Notes under the pieces: model-generated
Databases searched by the model: none
Told to the model about the DNA's origin: nothing
Seen by the model: the letters and a program-made list of their open reading frames with translations, nothing else
Part shown: positions 1-10,244 of the stretch, in pieces
Layout of the letters: every line of letters starts with the position of its first letter
Numbering within the stretch: the first letter of the stretch is position 1
Translations under genes and position numbers: made by a program
DNA from: Sesamia nonagrioides
Taxonomy: Eukaryota; Arthropoda; Insecta; Lepidoptera; Noctuidae
Assembly (NCBI GenBank): GCA_017933935.1
Contig: JADWQK010002199.1
Span: 62,001 to 126,000 of the forward strand
Direction of reading: 5' to 3'
Length of the DNA stretch: 64,000 bases

Positions 1-56
1 AACATTAAAAAACAGCTTGATAATTAATAAACTTCTTTTCTTTCAAAATAACTTCA
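1..56 (+). repeat. 3' end of Copia 5' LTR
   Basis: Identical to the end of the downstream LTR (6566-6621), including the AATAAA at 26-31. It ends in CA, as LTRs do, and the primer-binding site follows directly. Confidence 0.93.
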
Positions 57-70
57 GGTTATGGGCCCAG
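57..70 (+). other. Copia primer-binding site, initiator tRNA-Met type
   Basis: GGTTATGGGCCCAG starts at the base after the LTR. It is complementary to the anticodon stem-loop of initiator tRNA-Met (CAT anticodon in its reverse complement) and not to a tRNA 3' end. Drosophila copia is known to be primed by a 5' half of this tRNA. The same mechanism here is inferred from the match. Confidence 0.85.
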
Positions 71-243
71 GCACATAATTCTGCATCGCGAGCTAGTTAT
101 TTTTAAGAAAAGGTTCGAAGTTAGCAGTGACTCTGCAGAAAAAGAAAGTGAGGTTAAGTCTCACGGCAACGCGGCATCTACGGCGTCTTTTGTCGTACCT
201 AGTCAGCGAAGGGAAAACTTGTTCTTTAAAACTCCTAAGTACT

Positions 244-265
244 AGCCCCGCACGATGATATTGCG
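244..265 (+). repeat. Left terminal inverted repeat of DNA transposon
   Basis: AGCCCCGCACGATGATATTG and two further bases match the reverse complement of 2266-2287 without a mismatch. Confidence 0.88.
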
Positions 266-444
266 ATCGGCGGCCATCTTGGTGACGTAGTCGACCTCGC
301 ACCGTCAGTACCGTTCGCAAGTTCAGTCCGCGCTTACCCACTTACGCACATCGAATATTTTTGTTAGTTTTTTGTTTTTGTTATCCTGTTTTATTGTTGT
401 TCTTGAGTTTTGTTGTTTAGTTTTGTTAGCTGTTACTCGTTAAA

Positions 445-1868
445 ATGAGTAAGAAATTAATTCACAATCGTGCTCGTGAAATTATAATTAAAGTGGACAA
501 TTATTTTGTTAAAGAAAAAGAGGACTGTAAGTTAGTTCTTGAAAGTATAAACCGTGCTTTAAAAAGTACTTCGGACACTACTGAGGACATTTTAATACCG
601 AAGCAACAGCTAAACCAAAGTCACGGAGCGTGTGGCATGTGCCACAGGCGTTGCAAAAAATACTGTGACTAAATTGCGACGAGAGCATGAGTCGGCAACA
701 GCCAGTGGCAGCAAAATGAGAACTCCTACTAAAGGAAAAAGACAAAAGAAGGAATATTTCGACGGGTTTTCCTTAACAGCTTTAAGAAATATTATACATT
801 GAATGTATACAGTAAGGAGAGAAATACCCACAATGCGCAAAATCTTGGCGGCTTCAAAATTAGACCTTAATTATACCAATAGTGAAACTACATTAAGAAA
901 AATAATTAAATGTGATTTAGGCTACCAATTTAAACGATGCTACCAAAAAAGACTGGCTCTAATTGAAAGACCCCAAATTCAAGCGTGGAGGGCTAAATAT
1001 TTACGACGTATGAAAGAAAATGACTCGCTTGCTAATAACAAAAGACCCGTTATTTATCTCGACGAAACGTGGATACACGCACACTACACGGTAAAAAAAA
1101 TGTTGGCAAACAGCAACCGATGTCGGAGTGAGACGGAACGACAGCCCCGGCCGCCGATGGATAATAGTTCACGCGGGAAGTGAAAGCGGTTTTGTTGACA
1201 ATGCCCTTTTAATGTTTAAAGCAGACACCAAAACGGGGGATTACCATGATCAAATGAATGCTGAGAATTTCACCAAGTGGCTTACAGAAAAATTAGTACC
1301 CAACATACCACGCAACTCCATAATTGTGATGGACAACGCAAGGGGCGTTGTCCATCACAGTAGGGAAGAGAATAGGCCACCAAGTATGAACAATAAAAAA
1401 CAGTTGATGGTTGAGTGGCTACAAGCTCACAACATCGACTTTCCCAACGACAGTACAAAACCTGAACTGTATTTATTAATTAAACGGCACAGACCGCCGA
1501 AAAATTATAAAATTGTCAATTTATTAGCTGCCAATGGCCATAAGGTCGTTAGATTACCACCCTACAACTGCGACCTCAACCCCATTGAGTACATCTGGAA
1601 CCTGGTAAAGATGAGGGTGTCAGAAAAAAATGTGGAGCAGTTGGAAAGTCGCATTGAAGCTCTGACATTGGAGGCGTTGGCGTCAATAACTCCAGATGAC
1701 TGGCGAAAGGAAGTCAATCATGTTAAACGGCTTGAAGAGGAATATTGGAAAAAAGATCGAATAACTGACGAGTTATTTATCATAAATACGGCAGACGACA
1801 GTGAATCGGAAACGACAGACACAGAAAGCAGTTCTGATTCGGAAGACTGTATGAGTGGAATTGAATAA
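445..1868 (+). pseudogene. Transposase, DDE_3 type, broken
   Basis: The product would cut and rejoin the ends of the host transposon in the nucleus. The N-terminal part (445 to about 615) has the RAREII start typical of this insect family, and a helix-turn-helix-like stretch (GVAKNTV) follows. The catalytic parts are YLDETWIH (first Asp), IVMDNARG (second Asp) and LNPIEYIWNLVK (Glu). About 84 residues separate the second Asp and the Glu, far more than the 34-41 of Tc1 and mariner and close to the DD82E (Sailor) group. Three lesions are visible: a frame change near 600-617, an in-frame TGA at 800-802, and a frame change at the eight-A run 1093-1100. The tail after about 1790 is acidic and Ser-rich. 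The assignment to a named family is inferred from spacing only. Confidence 0.85.
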
Positions 1869-2150
1869 ATGGGGTAAGATTATATTGAATTATATATAAA
1901 AAAAAATTACATACTATCCTGGTGTTATTTGGTACTCTGGTTTAATTCCCGCTCACAAATTAACAGAAATGTAGTTAGCAAAAGTTAATAAACATGTAAG
2001 AAAGATATACGAATAAGTATATTTTTCTTACGTCTACAAGAATTATTTCCTTGAATTTTTTAATAATGAAAGTTTATTTGTCAGAATATGGATGAGTAGG
2101 TATGTGTATGTATAATAAAATTATAAAATACAAATAAATCCTTAACCCGA

Positions 2151-2202
2151 AAGAATGTTAAATGCAAAATTAATAAACTATAATTTTGCATTTAACATTC
2201 TT
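2151..2202. repeat. Perfect 22-bp-arm hairpin
   Basis: Arms at 2151-2172 and 2181-2202 are perfect inverted copies around an 8-base loop. The hairpin lies inside the DNA transposon, about 65 bp from its right end. It could be a subterminal transposase-binding structure or a small insertion. Confidence 0.8.
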
Positions 2203-2265
2203 TTGCTAGCTGTCCTTTCGTGTGACAGATGACGTCACAAAGCTGTTATTGTGACAAGGTTCCGT

Positions 2266-2287
2266 CGCAATATCATCGTGCGGGGCT
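2266..2287 (-). repeat. Right terminal inverted repeat of DNA transposon
   Basis: Exact reverse complement of 244-265. Only 25 bases separate it from the Copia gag start. Confidence 0.88.
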
Positions 2288-2312
2288 TATAGTGAGCGAA
2301 CAAGGCAGGAAT

Positions 2313-5300
2313 ATGGAGAGTAACAGTGTGAACGTGATCAAGCTGGAAGGTTCTAGAAACTGGAATGTTTGGAAATTTCAAACTATGGTATTGTTGAGGG
2401 GACAAGGTTTGTTGGATGTTGTGGAGGGAAAATGTGTAAAACCTGAAACGGCGGCTGAAATAACCATTTGGGAAGGAAAAGATGCTAAGGCACAAACGCT
2501 GTTGGTTACACGGATGGCTGAAGAGGCTATGCTACACATCATCACATGCACAAGTTCTGCTGAAATGTGGCGCAAACTTCAGAGCGTTTACGAACAGAAA
2601 ACAGAGACTAGTATACACATGGTACAGCAAAGATTCTTTCAGTATAAATACGAAAAGGGCAGTGATATGGCAGTTTTCTTATCCAAGATTCAAGAGATGC
2701 GTAATAATTTAAAACAAATGGGCGAAGATATCTCCGATAAATTCTATAACACGAAGGTGTTAATGTCGTTGCCAGACGAATATAAACATTTTGTATCGGC
2801 GTGGGAGTCGGCGCCTGATAATAAGCAAACTATAGATAATTTGGTGGCTCGTTTACTGATTGAAGAAGAAAGGGTGAAAGGAAAGTTAGAAGAGTCTGAG
2901 CAAACTTCATCTTCTGCGTTCGTGGCGAAAAATAAAAGACAACTAAAGTGTTATAAATGTGGCAAAACGGGACATTTTCAAAGTGACTGTAGAAATAATA
3001 AAAGTGGCAGTGACGATAACGCAAATAATAATTGTTTCTATTGTGGAAAGCCCGGTCATTTTAAAGCGCAGTGTAGGTTTCGTAAACAAAAAGTAAATAA
3101 AACGAAGAGCAATGCATTCGTAGCGTCTACTTCGGGTCATGAACAGCATACATCAAAATGGCTAGTGGACTCTGGTGCTACTGAGCATATGTGCAGGAAC
3201 CGCGCGTTGTTTACATCGTTTACAAGCTCAAAGGAACAATCAGTGATCGTCGGTAACGGTGCAAAAATTAGTGTCCTCGGCTACGGACAGGTGGCGGTAA
3301 AAGTTTCGAACGGGACCGAATGGATTGATACGGTCATAAACAACGTTCTGTTCGTTCCTGACTTGAACAACAATTTGTTCTCGGTCATCCGCGCCACAGA
3401 CAAAGATTACACCTTAGTGACAGATGAGAGGTTATGTAAATTTTATAAAGAAAACAAAATTTGTGCAATTGCGGAGAGAATCGGTGATTCATATTATTTA
3501 GAAATGCGGTATAAATACAATGAATACGAGATTGCAAGCAGTGCAACAGTGTTACAAACGGATTTAAACGAGTGGCATAGAAAACTAGCGCATCAAAACT
3601 TTACATACGTAAAAGATATTCTTCAGAAACACAATGTTGATGTCAAACAAACAACTAAACCCGAGTGTGAGAGTTGTTTAGCTGGGAAGATCCACCGTTT
3701 GCCATTCAGTAAAAGCGAGAACGTTACTACAAGGGCATGCGATCTAATTCATGCTGATACGTGTGGCCCCATGGAGGAAGTTTCTGTTGGCGGGTCAAGA
3801 TATTTTGTCATACTGAAAGACGATTATTCCAACTATAGGACTGTGTATTTTGTCAAAACAAAAGATAAAATCAAGCATTGCATCGAGGACTTTGTCAATA
3901 AAGCGGAAAACATTACAGGGAGTAAAGTGAAGGTATTCAGATCTGACAATGGTACTGAGTTTGTGAATAAGGAAGTGAAAAGTTTGTTTTCGAAACGTGG
4001 GATAACACACCAAACATCAGTACCCTACACACCAGAACAAAACGGGAAGGCAGAAAGAGAAATTAGAACACTGGTGGAAGCAGCACGGACAATGTTACAT
4101 GAACAAAGCTTTCCAAAGAAATTGTGGGCAGAAGCAATAAGTACTGCAGTATTTGTCTTGAACAGAACTGGGAAAAGTCATGAAAATGGAAAATCTCCAT
4201 TTGAAGTATGGACAAATAAGAAGTTTGACATTCACCAGTTAAAAGTCTTTGGCTCCGAGGTGTATGTTCATATCCCACAGGAACAAAGAAAGAAATGGGA
4301 TAAGAAAGGTAACAAAGGGTTGATGGTGGGTTATGATGATAATGTAAAGGGATATCGGATTTACTTCCCTAAAAGAAATGTGGTGGAGATAAAGAGAGAT
4401 GTTGTATTCTTGAATGGAAAAGGCAAACAGGAGAAACTTCAAGTGAAGGAAGGCGAAGAAAAGGAGTCTACGATATCAGTAATCCTCGAAGAAGAGAAGA
4501 ACCCTGAGATTGAGTCTAATCCTGTGAATGAAGTACCTAACACAAATGAAACATTGGAGGCAACGCACACTAGTAGTTTAGATGAGTCAGAAAATGAATG
4601 TGACAGTGAATACTTACCGTGCAGTGATGAGGAGCATTCAATAGAAGAACGTGGTTCACCTATACAGGAAAGAAGCAAGCGTGTCAGAAAGCAGACATCT
4701 TTCTTTAGATGTAATAATGTGGAGTTAGGTGAAAGTGACTGTGAACCTCTTACATACACTGAGGCAATGAACAGAAGTGACGCGTCTAAGTGGAGTGAAG
4801 CAATTGCTATAGAACTACAGACACTAAAAGACAATGATACTTGGGACATTTGTGATGCACCAAGGAATGTGAAAGTTATTAGTAGTAAGTGGGTTTTTAA
4901 AGTTAAAAATGTAAACAATAATGTACAGTATAAAGCTAGGCTTGTTGCCCGAGGCTTTGAACAACAGGAGTCATTTGAGTGGTGTGACATTTATGCTCCC
5001 GTTGCCAAGTTGTCCACATTTAGATTATTTGTTGCAGTAGCCACTAAATTAAATGTGCCTATTTATCAGATGGATGTAACAGGGGCTTTCTTATATGGGG
5101 ATATTAAAGAAGATGTGTATATACGTTTACCTAAAGGGGCGTATACTAAAAATAATAATATTGTTAAATTAAAGAAGTCTTTATATGGATTAAAGCGCTC
5201 CCCTAAGTGTTGGAACGAAAAATTTAATACAGTAATAATTAAAGAAGGATTTGTTAGATCAAAGTGTGACTCATGTTTGTATACAAAAATTACTGGCACA

Positions 5301-6281
5301 GATAAAATGTATGTTTTGATTTATGTGGATGATTTGTTAATTTTTGGAACAAATGAACAAAATATTATAAGAGTTAAAGAGTGTGTTAAGTAGTGAATTT
5401 AAGATGAAGGATCTAGGGTTCATTTCAGATTTTTTAGGAATAAATGTTAAACAAAATTTGCAAAATGGTACAACTATATTGTCACAGAAAAACTATCTTG
5501 TAAATGTAATTAAGAGATTTAATATGGAAAATTGTAAGCCTATGATGACCCCCATGGATCTCAATTTTAATAGTAAGATACTTGAGTCTGATGTGATATG
5601 TGATAAGAACTTAGAGCAAACTTGTAGACAAATAATAGGCTGTCTTATGTATGCAGTTTCAGGCACCAGGCCTGATCTTTGTTTTGCCATTTCAATGTTG
5701 AGCAGATTTCAGTCATCTGCTAACAGTGCATTATTGAGTGCACTAAAAGGGTATTGCGCTATGTGAAGCGTACCATTGATTATAATTTAGTATACAAATG
5801 TAATGATACAATGTTGCAAGGTTTCTGTGATGCTGATTGGGCAGGTGATCTAAGAGACAGAAAGTCTACTTCTGGATACTTATTTACCTTTGCAAATTGC
5901 TTAATAGTGTGGTCTTCTAAAAAGCAAGCATCTGTAAGTCTGTCTTCAACAGAAGCAGAATATATATCTATGAGCATGGCTGCAAGTGAAGCATGTTGGT
6001 TGATAAATTTGTTACAAGATTTTAATTTTCATAATATTTGTCCAGTAAATTTGTTTTGTGATAATAATTCTGCTATTTTAAGTGCAAGCACAGAGTCAGT
6101 AAAACGTTTGAAACATGTAGATATCAGATACCATTTTGTGAAAGATTTAATTAAAGAAAATAAAATAAATGTTAAGTACATAAGTACTTCGCAACAGCCA
6201 GCTGATATGTTGACTAAATCTCTAAGCAAAGAATTAATTGTTAAGTTTCTGAAAGAATGTGGAGTAGGTAATGTAAACTAA
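2313..6281 (+). pseudogene. gag-pol: Copia Gag-Pol polyprotein, two frameshifts
   Basis: The polyprotein copies and inserts the Copia element. I chose the ATG at 2313 (MESNSVNVIK) because an earlier in-frame ATG at 2229 lies inside the nested transposon. In order: a UBN2-like gag core, two CCHC zinc knuckles (about residues 213-226 and 241-254), an aspartic protease (VDSGATEHMC, near 287), integrase with an HHCC zinc finger and DDE core (SDNGTEF, EQNGKAERE), RT (YQMDVTGAF, YVDDLLIFG near residue 1004) and RNase H (CDADWAGD, STEAEY, CDNNSA). The first frame stops at 5391-5393. The next runs to 5766 and the last from 5754 to 6281, so there is one break in RT near 5380-5392 and one near an A-run at 5745. 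All catalytic motifs remain. The breaks could be mutations or assembly errors. Confidence 0.93.
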
Positions 6282-6396
6282 AGCTAATGTATTTGTTGGT
6301 TGTTGACAAACCTTTATTTCAAACTGACTGAAGTGCAGTAGTTATGTTAAGTATAGTAGGTTTAAGATATGTTATGTTTGGTAAATGTATGACATT

Positions 6397-6405
6397 GAGG
6401 AGGGG
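6397..6405 (+). other. Copia polypurine tract
   Basis: GAGGAGGGG lies directly before the 3' LTR start (TGTTAC). It is the expected primer for plus-strand DNA synthesis. Confidence 0.85.
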
Positions 6406-6621
6406 TGTTACATTAAATTTAACAATGTCCATACCTATTTTAAGGTTGGTGCAGATTTGTTTATTGTCAAGGTGGTAGCCCGTAGATATTTGTAGTCTAT
6501 GATCTGTATGCAACGTCTATGAGTGTCTATGCTATAAGTGTAACGGAAACAGTGCTTGATTAAAGAACATTAAAAAACAGCTTGATAATTAATAAACTTC
6601 TTTTCTTTCAAAATAACTTCA
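6406..6621 (+). repeat. Copia 3' LTR
   Basis: 216 bp, starting TG and ending CA, preceded by a purine tract. Its last 56 bases equal bases 1-56. It contains an AATAAA at 6591-6596, a plausible polyadenylation signal. Confidence 0.92.
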
Positions 6622-6739
6622 TAATCTTTCTAGAGTTAGTTACCATTACAGGGTGTATCTCATGATCCGTGAGAGATAGACAAATGCAATCTTCACACAT
6701 GTTGTATTTGTTTTACCTATAAGAAGTTGTACTATGCAA

Positions 6740-6812
6740 AGCTATAACAACAAATCAACAACAACAACAACAACAACTCAACAACACAACACAACTACAA
6801 CACAACAACAAC
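6740..6812. repeat. (CAA)n simple repeat
   Basis: An imperfect CAA/CAACA-rich stretch next to the 5' end of the following non-autonomous element. 6622-6740 otherwise shows nothing recognisable. Confidence 0.8.
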
Positions 6813-6814
6813 TC

Positions 6815-7250
6815 GGTGGTAGGCAACAACATCAGCCGCCGGCATAAGTAACCAACCATTAGACAAAGTCTTGCCGCCAAGCGATTCGTCGTGTTCCGGC
6901 ATGATGTCTGGTGAAGCCGTACGGAGGACGGGTATGAGCAGTTGTGTTGCGATGTGTGCCGGGTACGATGTGCCTAATGTTGTTGTGTCGGGAGTTTGGT
7001 CGTGAAGGGGCTCCAGATCATCCTCTGGCGCAGCATCTTTGGTCGTGTTGTTGGGTTAAACATTGCATCACCTCGCTCAACTGCCGTCTTCCTTCCTATT
7101 CACTCAGTTTTTTTGAGTGAATAGGCTTAATAAGCTAGTGCGCTTTATAATCAACGATTGCATCACTGCTTACCATCAGGCGGGATTGCAGTCAAGCACT
7201 AGTTTATAACTAATTAATTAAAAAATAATAATAATAATAAAAACTTAATA
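6815..7250 (+). mobile_element. Non-autonomous retroelement with CR1-type 3' tail
   Basis: A copy of a roughly 400-bp family seen here also at 22303, 23942, 36916, 53785 and (minus) 8842 and 53393. It starts GGTGGTAGGC, contains CGCCAAGCGATTCGTCGTG and a GAGTGAATAGG segment, and ends with the shared hairpin tail (CTAGTGCGC...GCACTAGTTT) and an A/T-rich (TAA)n stretch. It has no coding capacity. Loss of the 5' end in some copies, a fixed 3' end and an A-rich tail indicate target-primed reverse transcription. Confidence 0.75.
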
Positions 7251-7304
7251 AAATAAATATTTCAGTGGAGATTAAGATGGGCTTTTTTATATACTAAATT
7301 ATAA

Positions 7305-7565
7305 CCTAGTGCTTGACCGCAATCCCGCCTGATAGTAAGCAGTGATGCAATCGTGGACGGCAAAGAGCGCTAGTTTATAAAGAGCCTATTCACTCTAGCC
7401 TTGAAGACACTTAAATTTGTAGTCCGACGGAAACACCGCCGCTGGCAAATTGTTCCAGTCCCTCAATGTACTTTATGTTACGATGTACGTTGAGCTAAAT
7501 CTGGGTCATCAATTAGCCTCTTCGCACACCTCTCCAATGATTCCAAAGTAGCCAGGTGGCATAAA
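7305..7565 (-). pseudogene. CR1/Jockey-like RT fragment, internally deleted
   Basis: On the minus strand, 7565-7495 matches the RT segment HLATLDSVERRAKRLIGDPD of the copy at 12074, and 7470-7385 matches the C-terminus (RDWNNLPAAVFPSDY). The roughly 240 bp between these segments are missing. The shared 3' hairpin tail follows at 7375-7305. Confidence 0.75.
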
Positions 7566-7700
7566 ACAGAAGTGATATTTATAGATTGGTACGGAATCCT
7601 CCTTATGCGAGTCCGACTCGCATTTCACCGGTTTCTTATCATCATCTTCAGCCTGTGGCAGTTTACTGCTGGACTTAGGCCTCTTCAATTTCACGCCATT
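7566..7700 (-). repeat. Patchwork of two repeat fragments
   Basis: 7585-7640 on the minus strand matches the 5' end of the repeat at 17984 (AAACCG...GCGAGTCGGACTCGC). 7640-7690 matches an RTE LINE tail (GGCCTAAGTCCAGCAGT, then a GATGATGAT tail). A 70-codon minus-strand reading frame over this area (7509-7718) is a chance product of these pieces. Confidence 0.6.
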
Positions 7701-7845
7701 CAACTCGATTCTCGGCAACTGTCGTCCAGATTCGATTCGCCGATTTCTTACTGCCCTTTATTAACCTAATCAAGCCCTAAAGGAGCTCATGCCTATATAT
7801 TAACATCCGATACATATTAGGGTCGATCGAAATCATCGGTCCATG

Positions 7846-8065
7846 GATTGGAGACCATCTATTACGTATCCGAGGTCCGTTCGTACCCCGGAAAGCACGT
7901 TAAGCTGTTGGTCCCAGCTGTCATTGGTAGATAATAGTTACGGGTAGTCAGGACCCCGAAAGTCTGAATATAAATCTTCCCAAATCGTGTTACCCAGTAA
8001 GAGTTATGAAGGTCAGATAGGCTGCCGCTTCGTGTGAAATACTGGTTAGTATTTAGCCGACCCCA
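7846..8065 (+). mobile_element. SINE-like repeat, truncated
   Basis: Shares GTTCGTACC..GGAAAGCACGTTAAGC and the following AGTTACGGGTAGTCA segment with the copy at 16257 and the minus copy at 57375-57672. The tRNA-like head is missing. Bases 7701-7845 hold nothing I recognise. Confidence 0.6.
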
Positions 8066-8841
8066 AATACTTGGGAAAAGCTAGCCTTTTCCCAAACAAA
8101 TGATAATGATCCGTCATTAATTGCTAGAATTCTTTTACGTCATACTGCGAAGCTTCAGAACAAAAAAAGCATCCATTGTTCATTAATTGGTATTATCCCT
8201 TTTAAACAAGTTGGGATGAGTTTATTCGTCAATGACTACACAGCCAAAGGGTTGTTTAATTATATACCTTGTAACATTTATTTGGCCTGGGGCTTTATTA
8301 TACACAATGAAGGAAACCGCGGAAATTGAGCGCGTGATTGGAGTGTTCCGCTGAGGAATTGACGAGGTTTCGAGTAAATCGTAAAGTGGTTATAGTGAAT
8401 GATTGGCCAGGAGTAACAACCTTGTTGGGAGCTATTTATTTAAGCTGCTAAGCCATTATTTGAGTCTCGACGAGACCAGAGGACGGGCCTATTTCAAGCC
8501 CAAAGAATCAGCATTGCCCTCCAACATCGTAATGCTGCCAGCCTGTTGCCATTTATCCCATTGCTGTCAATGGGATATAAGTCGATATGCAGACGATTTT
8601 TTAATATCCAATCGGCTTGTCTTTTTCTTTCAAACATTATTGTATACTTGTGTAAAATGTATAAAGTAAAATCAAACTCAAAGTCAATATATTTATGAAA
8701 ATCTTTTGAATCCTGCTGAGCCTTGGACAAAACTATCTTTGCATTGTGTAGATTCAATTTCTTAGTACCTATTGTATAATTGCATGACACACGTGTGAGC
8801 ACAATGTACTTCCTGTAAAACATCTTTTTTTTTAATATAAG
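8066..8841. other. No recognisable feature
   Basis: AT-rich sequence. Short open frames here (8403-8669 plus, 8494-8823 minus) have no recognisable domain and no coding support. Confidence 0.5.
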
Positions 8842-9753
8842 TATAAACTAGCGCTTGACTGGAATCCCGCCTGATGATAAGCAGTGATGCAATCATTGAT
8901 GGTAAAGCGCGCTAGTTTAATAATCCCATTCACTTAAAAATCTTAGTGAATAGAAAAGAAGACGGCAGTTGAGCTAGGTGGTGCAATGTGGAGGATGGCC
9001 GGCAGCGGGAGGATGGCCGGCAGCGGTAGGATGGCCGGCAGCGCAGAGTCGTGGGACGCGGTGGTGTCCTTCTGCGAGGACGTAATATCGCAGAAGGAAG
9101 CTGCGGAACGGGAGAGGGAGATCTCAACTCCCTTCCCGGGCCGCAGAAGACGCACCAGGCGCCGAAGAAGGGCGGATAACGCTCTCTTCCGCCCCCCATG
9201 AATAGGTCCAGGGGCGAGGGAAATGGGGAAGTCCCCGCCCCCTATTCGATGGACCCCGAGGCGGAGGCGCACGCGAGTGTCAGCGCGCGCCTCTGAGGCG
9301 ATGCACGGGGTAGCTTAACACCCCACTACCCCGTGCCGGAGACGAGGCCCGGACAGACCGGGCCAGCACGAGAGTGTGGGGCTGCGGAAGAATTTAGACT
9401 CCCGCGGCCCCACGCGCGCTCGTGATAGAAGAGACACCGGGGTGGTTTTAGTCAGTAAAAGTCTGACAGACCCCGTCGCCCACCCGGGTTTCCAAGGGGA
9501 TTTCCAACACGAAAAAACAAAAAAAGCTCTGCTGCGCCAGAGGGAGATTGATGTGGAGACCCTCCACGACCAAACTCCCAACGCAACAACATTTGACGCA
9601 TCGTACTCGGCACACATCGCAACACAACTGCTCAGACCCGTTCTACGTACGGCTTCACCAGACATCATGCCGGAACACGACGAAACGCTTGGCGACAAGA
9701 CTTTGTCTGGTGGGTGGTAACTTCTGCCGGCAGCCGATGTTATGGCCTACCAC
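8842..9753 (-). mobile_element. Long member of tail-sharing non-autonomous family
   Basis: Read on the minus strand from 9753, it starts GGTGGTAGGCC, follows the 400-bp family for about 230 bp, then has a GC-rich block (9520 to about 9000) absent from the short copies, and rejoins the common end (CAACTGCCGTCTTC, hairpin tail at 8915-8842). The GC-rich block resembles a LINE 5' region and shares AAAACCACCCCGGTG with 17145. The short members may be internal deletions of an element like this one. Open frames in the block (9315-9698 minus, 9376-9720 plus) look like GC-rich chance frames. Confidence 0.7.
8992..9045. repeat. Three 18-bp tandem repeats
   Basis: Units AGGATGGCCGGCAGCGGG, ...GGT and ...GCA at 8992, 9010 and 9028, within the GC-rich part of the long element. 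Confidence 0.9.
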
Positions 9754-9892
9754 CGAGACATTTGTTGGGTTAGTCTTTTTTCCGTAATGGACGCTCTCAG
9801 CATACAATATATTTCTGCATCGTTCTCACACGGTTGATTTCAACATGAATGATGTAATCAAATATTTGTATCAATAGCTTGATAATTTAAAA

Positions 9893-10040
9893 GAGTGTCC
9901 ATGGAGTTTGTTACCCGTTCTTTTCCATAGGTACCTACTCTTTGGAATGGGCGACTAGCATCATCTTACTGACTGAACGACCTTCTGACAATTCAAAAGT
10001 GCCTGTAACTGGTATATTTGAAATAAATGCTTTGATTTTA
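9893..10040 (+). repeat. LINE 3'-UTR fragment
   Basis: Shares CGTTCTTTTCCATAG, the TGACTGA / CAATTCAAAAG segment and GAAATAAAT..TTTTGATTT with 50060-50212. The end looks like a polyadenylation signal followed by a TTTTGAT-type tail. The parent LINE clade is not certain. Confidence 0.65.
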
Positions 10041-10057
10041 ATTTTTTTGATTTTAGA

Positions 10058-10200
10058 GGTATTTGTGTAGTGACTGAGCGATCGGCTGCTGGGCTGAGTA
10101 TCGCAGGTTCGAGCCCCACACGGAACAAATATTTGTATGACCTACAAGTAGTCGTTCCGGGTCTCTCACGTACACACAAACAGCCATAGTATATGTTTAT
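10058..10200 (+). mobile_element. tRNA-derived SINE
   Basis: The head has a box A-like GACTGAGCGATCGGCTG and a box B-like GGTTCGAGCCCC, the pol III promoter arrangement of a tRNA. The body (AAATATTTGTATGACCTAC, GTTCCGGGTCTC) continues beyond tRNA length. A truncated copy lies at 21385-21480. It is not a working tRNA gene, because no acceptor stem closes. Confidence 0.7.
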
Positions 10201-10244
10201 AGACTTGCTCGTTAAGTGCTAAAGCGATATGAATTTAATTAATT

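Larger units (their letters stand above)
244..2287 (+). mobile_element. IS630/Tc1/mariner-like DNA transposon nested in Copia leader
   Basis: This 2044-bp element is bounded by perfect 22-bp inverted repeats at 244-265 and 2266-2287 and carries one transposase pseudogene. It lies between the Copia primer-binding site (57-70) and the gag ATG (2313), so it inserted into the Copia element and is younger than it. A TA target duplication is expected for this superfamily. TA is found at or next to both ends, but one extra base on the right makes the boundary ambiguous. The 376 bp after the transposase stop hold AT-rich DNA and a 22-bp-arm hairpin (2151-2202). Confidence 0.85.
1..6621 (+). mobile_element. 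Copia-type LTR retrotransposon, cut by window start
   Basis: The element runs from the last 56 bases of its 5' LTR, through a primer-binding site, leader and gag-pol, to a polypurine tract and a full 216-bp 3' LTR. Bases 1-56 are identical to 6566-6621, so the visible parts of the two LTRs show no divergence. The order of domains (gag, protease, integrase, RT, RNase H) is diagnostic for Copia, because integrase precedes RT. A DNA transposon (244-2287) splits the leader between the primer-binding site and the gag start. The 5' LTR start and target duplication lie outside the window. Identical LTR segments suggest a young insertion, but only 56 bp can be compared. Confidence 0.93.

Noticed and set aside
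93..341. Open minus-strand frame at the start of the window
   Set aside because: It spans the Copia leader and the DNA transposon end, so it is a chance frame across an insertion junction.
4439..4990. 183-codon minus-strand frame inside Copia
   Set aside because: Antisense to the gag-pol frame, which has all expected domains. It is a shadow.
7509..7718. 70-codon minus-strand frame with Lys/Asp-rich sequence
   Set aside because: Built from a shifted CR1-like RT fragment and pieces of two other repeats.
10058..10140. Possible tRNA gene
   Set aside because: Box A and box B are present but acceptor and anticodon stems do not close, and the sequence continues as a SINE body.
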